6,143 nucleotides of DNA. Source: Bacillota bacterium. Lineage in GTDB: Bacteria > Bacillota > Clostridia > DSM-8532. Shown here in pieces: positions 5,604 through 6,143 of this stretch. The notes beneath the pieces were generated by a model that saw only the letters and a program-made list of their open reading frames with translations, was not told where the DNA came from and did no database searches. The stretch spans positions 1-6,143 of the forward strand of contig JAEXPO010000673.1 in the NCBI GenBank assembly GCA_023446675.1. The letters run 5' to 3'. Each line of letters starts with the position of its first letter. The stretch's first letter is position 1. The position numbers were made by a program, and so were the translations under genes.

Positions 5604-6143
5604 TTACCTTTCCGAAATGGCTTCTTCCTTAATTTTCTTAAGCCGCTTCATCACATCGCTGCCGCCTCTTCCGAAATAGTCGTGAAGCTGCTTGTACTCC
5701 TCATAGAGCCTGTTGTAGGCAGCCACGTTTTCCGGGATGGGTTTGTAAACAATATCCTTCACCTTGCCAAGCTTCTCCGCCGCCTCCACAATGGTATCAA
5801 AGCCGCCCCGGGCTTTACCTGCCGCAACGGCGCCGAACATGGCAGATCCCAGAGCAGGAGCCTGAGCTGAGCCGGAAATGCGGATTTCCATATTGGTTAC
5901 ATCCGAATAAATCTGCATCATAAAGGCATCCTTGTCGGCAATGCCTCCGGCTGCAAAAAGCTGATCAATCGGTACGCCGCTTTCGCGAAAGGTTTCAACT
6001 ATCATACGGGTGCCGTAGGCCGTAGCCTCAATGAGGGCGCGGTATATTTCCTCGGGCCGGGTAAGCAGTGTAAGTCCCACGATAAGGGCGGTAAGATCCA
6101 CATCCACCAGCACCGAACGGTTGCCGTTCCACCAGTCCAGAGC
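5604..6143 (-). CDS. araB: Ribulokinase, C-terminal part (5' end outside window)
   Basis: The final 179 residues of a FGGY-family sugar kinase, cut by the window edge; the full protein would be about 550-570 aa. The visible part begins [14 protein letters not shown], a sequence typical of AraB, and contains the FGGY C-terminal actin-like domain: [23 protein letters not shown], the nucleotide-binding [20 protein letters not shown], and [18 protein letters not shown]. AraB phosphorylates L-ribulose with ATP to L-ribulose-5-phosphate, the substrate of AraD encoded 4 bp downstream. The frame is open to the end of the window; the GTG at 6113 is an internal valine, not a start. The C-terminal tail is lysine-rich ([15 protein letters not shown]). 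No frameshift or stop interrupts it. The promoter and any AraR or CcpA sites must lie outside. The AraB assignment rather than another FGGY kinase rests on sequence resemblance plus the araD neighbour. Confidence 0.93.
   Translation of the reverse strand, partial: ALDWWNGNRSVLVDVDLTALIVGLTLLTRPEEIYRALIEATAYGTRMIVETFRESGVPIDQLFAAGGIADKDAFMMQIYSDVTNMEIRISGSAQAPALGSAMFGAVAAGKARGGFDTIVEAAEKLGKVKDIVYKPIPENVAAYNRLYEEYKQLHDYFGRGGSDVMKRLKKIKEEAISER

Noticed and set aside
5295..5870. Long plus-strand open frame (191 codons) across the araB/araD junction, and another at 5159-5584
   Set aside because: Both are antisense to araD and araB, whose protein sequences are clearly conserved; the antisense translations resemble no family and lack good ribosome sites.
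6111..6113. GTG as a start codon giving a 169-aa protein
   Set aside because: The frame continues to the window edge with AraB-like sequence ([10 protein letters not shown]), so the GTG is an internal valine.

Overview
The window looks like chromosomal DNA from a low- to mid-GC Gram-positive anaerobe of the Clostridia (Bacillota). The evidence is the gene content: a YlmH-type S4 protein, an XpaC/TelA pair ordered as in Bacillus xpaC-yaaN, a DUF4080-type radical SAM protein common in clostridia, and Firmicute-style AraB/AraD. Ribosome binding sites are purine-rich and one start codon is TTG. Every gene supported here lies on the minus strand, so transcription runs from high to low coordinates. 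No phage, transposon, CRISPR, rRNA or tRNA sequence was seen.

Layout in transcription order. (1) 6143-4841: the 3' third of araB (ribulokinase, cut by the window edge) and complete araD (L-ribulose-5-phosphate 4-epimerase) are 4 bp apart. Together they carry out the last two steps of L-arabinose conversion to D-xylulose-5-phosphate. A 12-bp hairpin closes this unit. (2) 4825-2982: a spacer with a plausible sigma-A promoter and an inverted repeat, then a 569-aa cobalamin-binding-fold radical SAM protein of unknown product. (3) 2948-1001: xpaC and telA, probably one operon, ending in a terminator directly after the telA stop codon. XpaC is a small membrane protein and TelA a soluble helical partner, both tied loosely to toxic-anion and envelope stress. 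(4) 971-17: a very strong hairpin, a possible 33-codon leader ORF that overlaps the ylmH start as ATGA, a degenerate 34/35-bp tandem repeat, and ylmH, an RNA-binding S4-domain protein linked to cell division and ribosome quality control.

Most of the window is ordinary conserved chromosome. Three points deserve a second look. The first is the ylmH 5' region, with its hairpin, repeat and candidate leader peptide. The second is AraD, where the position of the third zinc-ligand histidine is an arginine. The third is the possible operator in front of the radical SAM gene. I found no convincing sign of a new multi-gene system.
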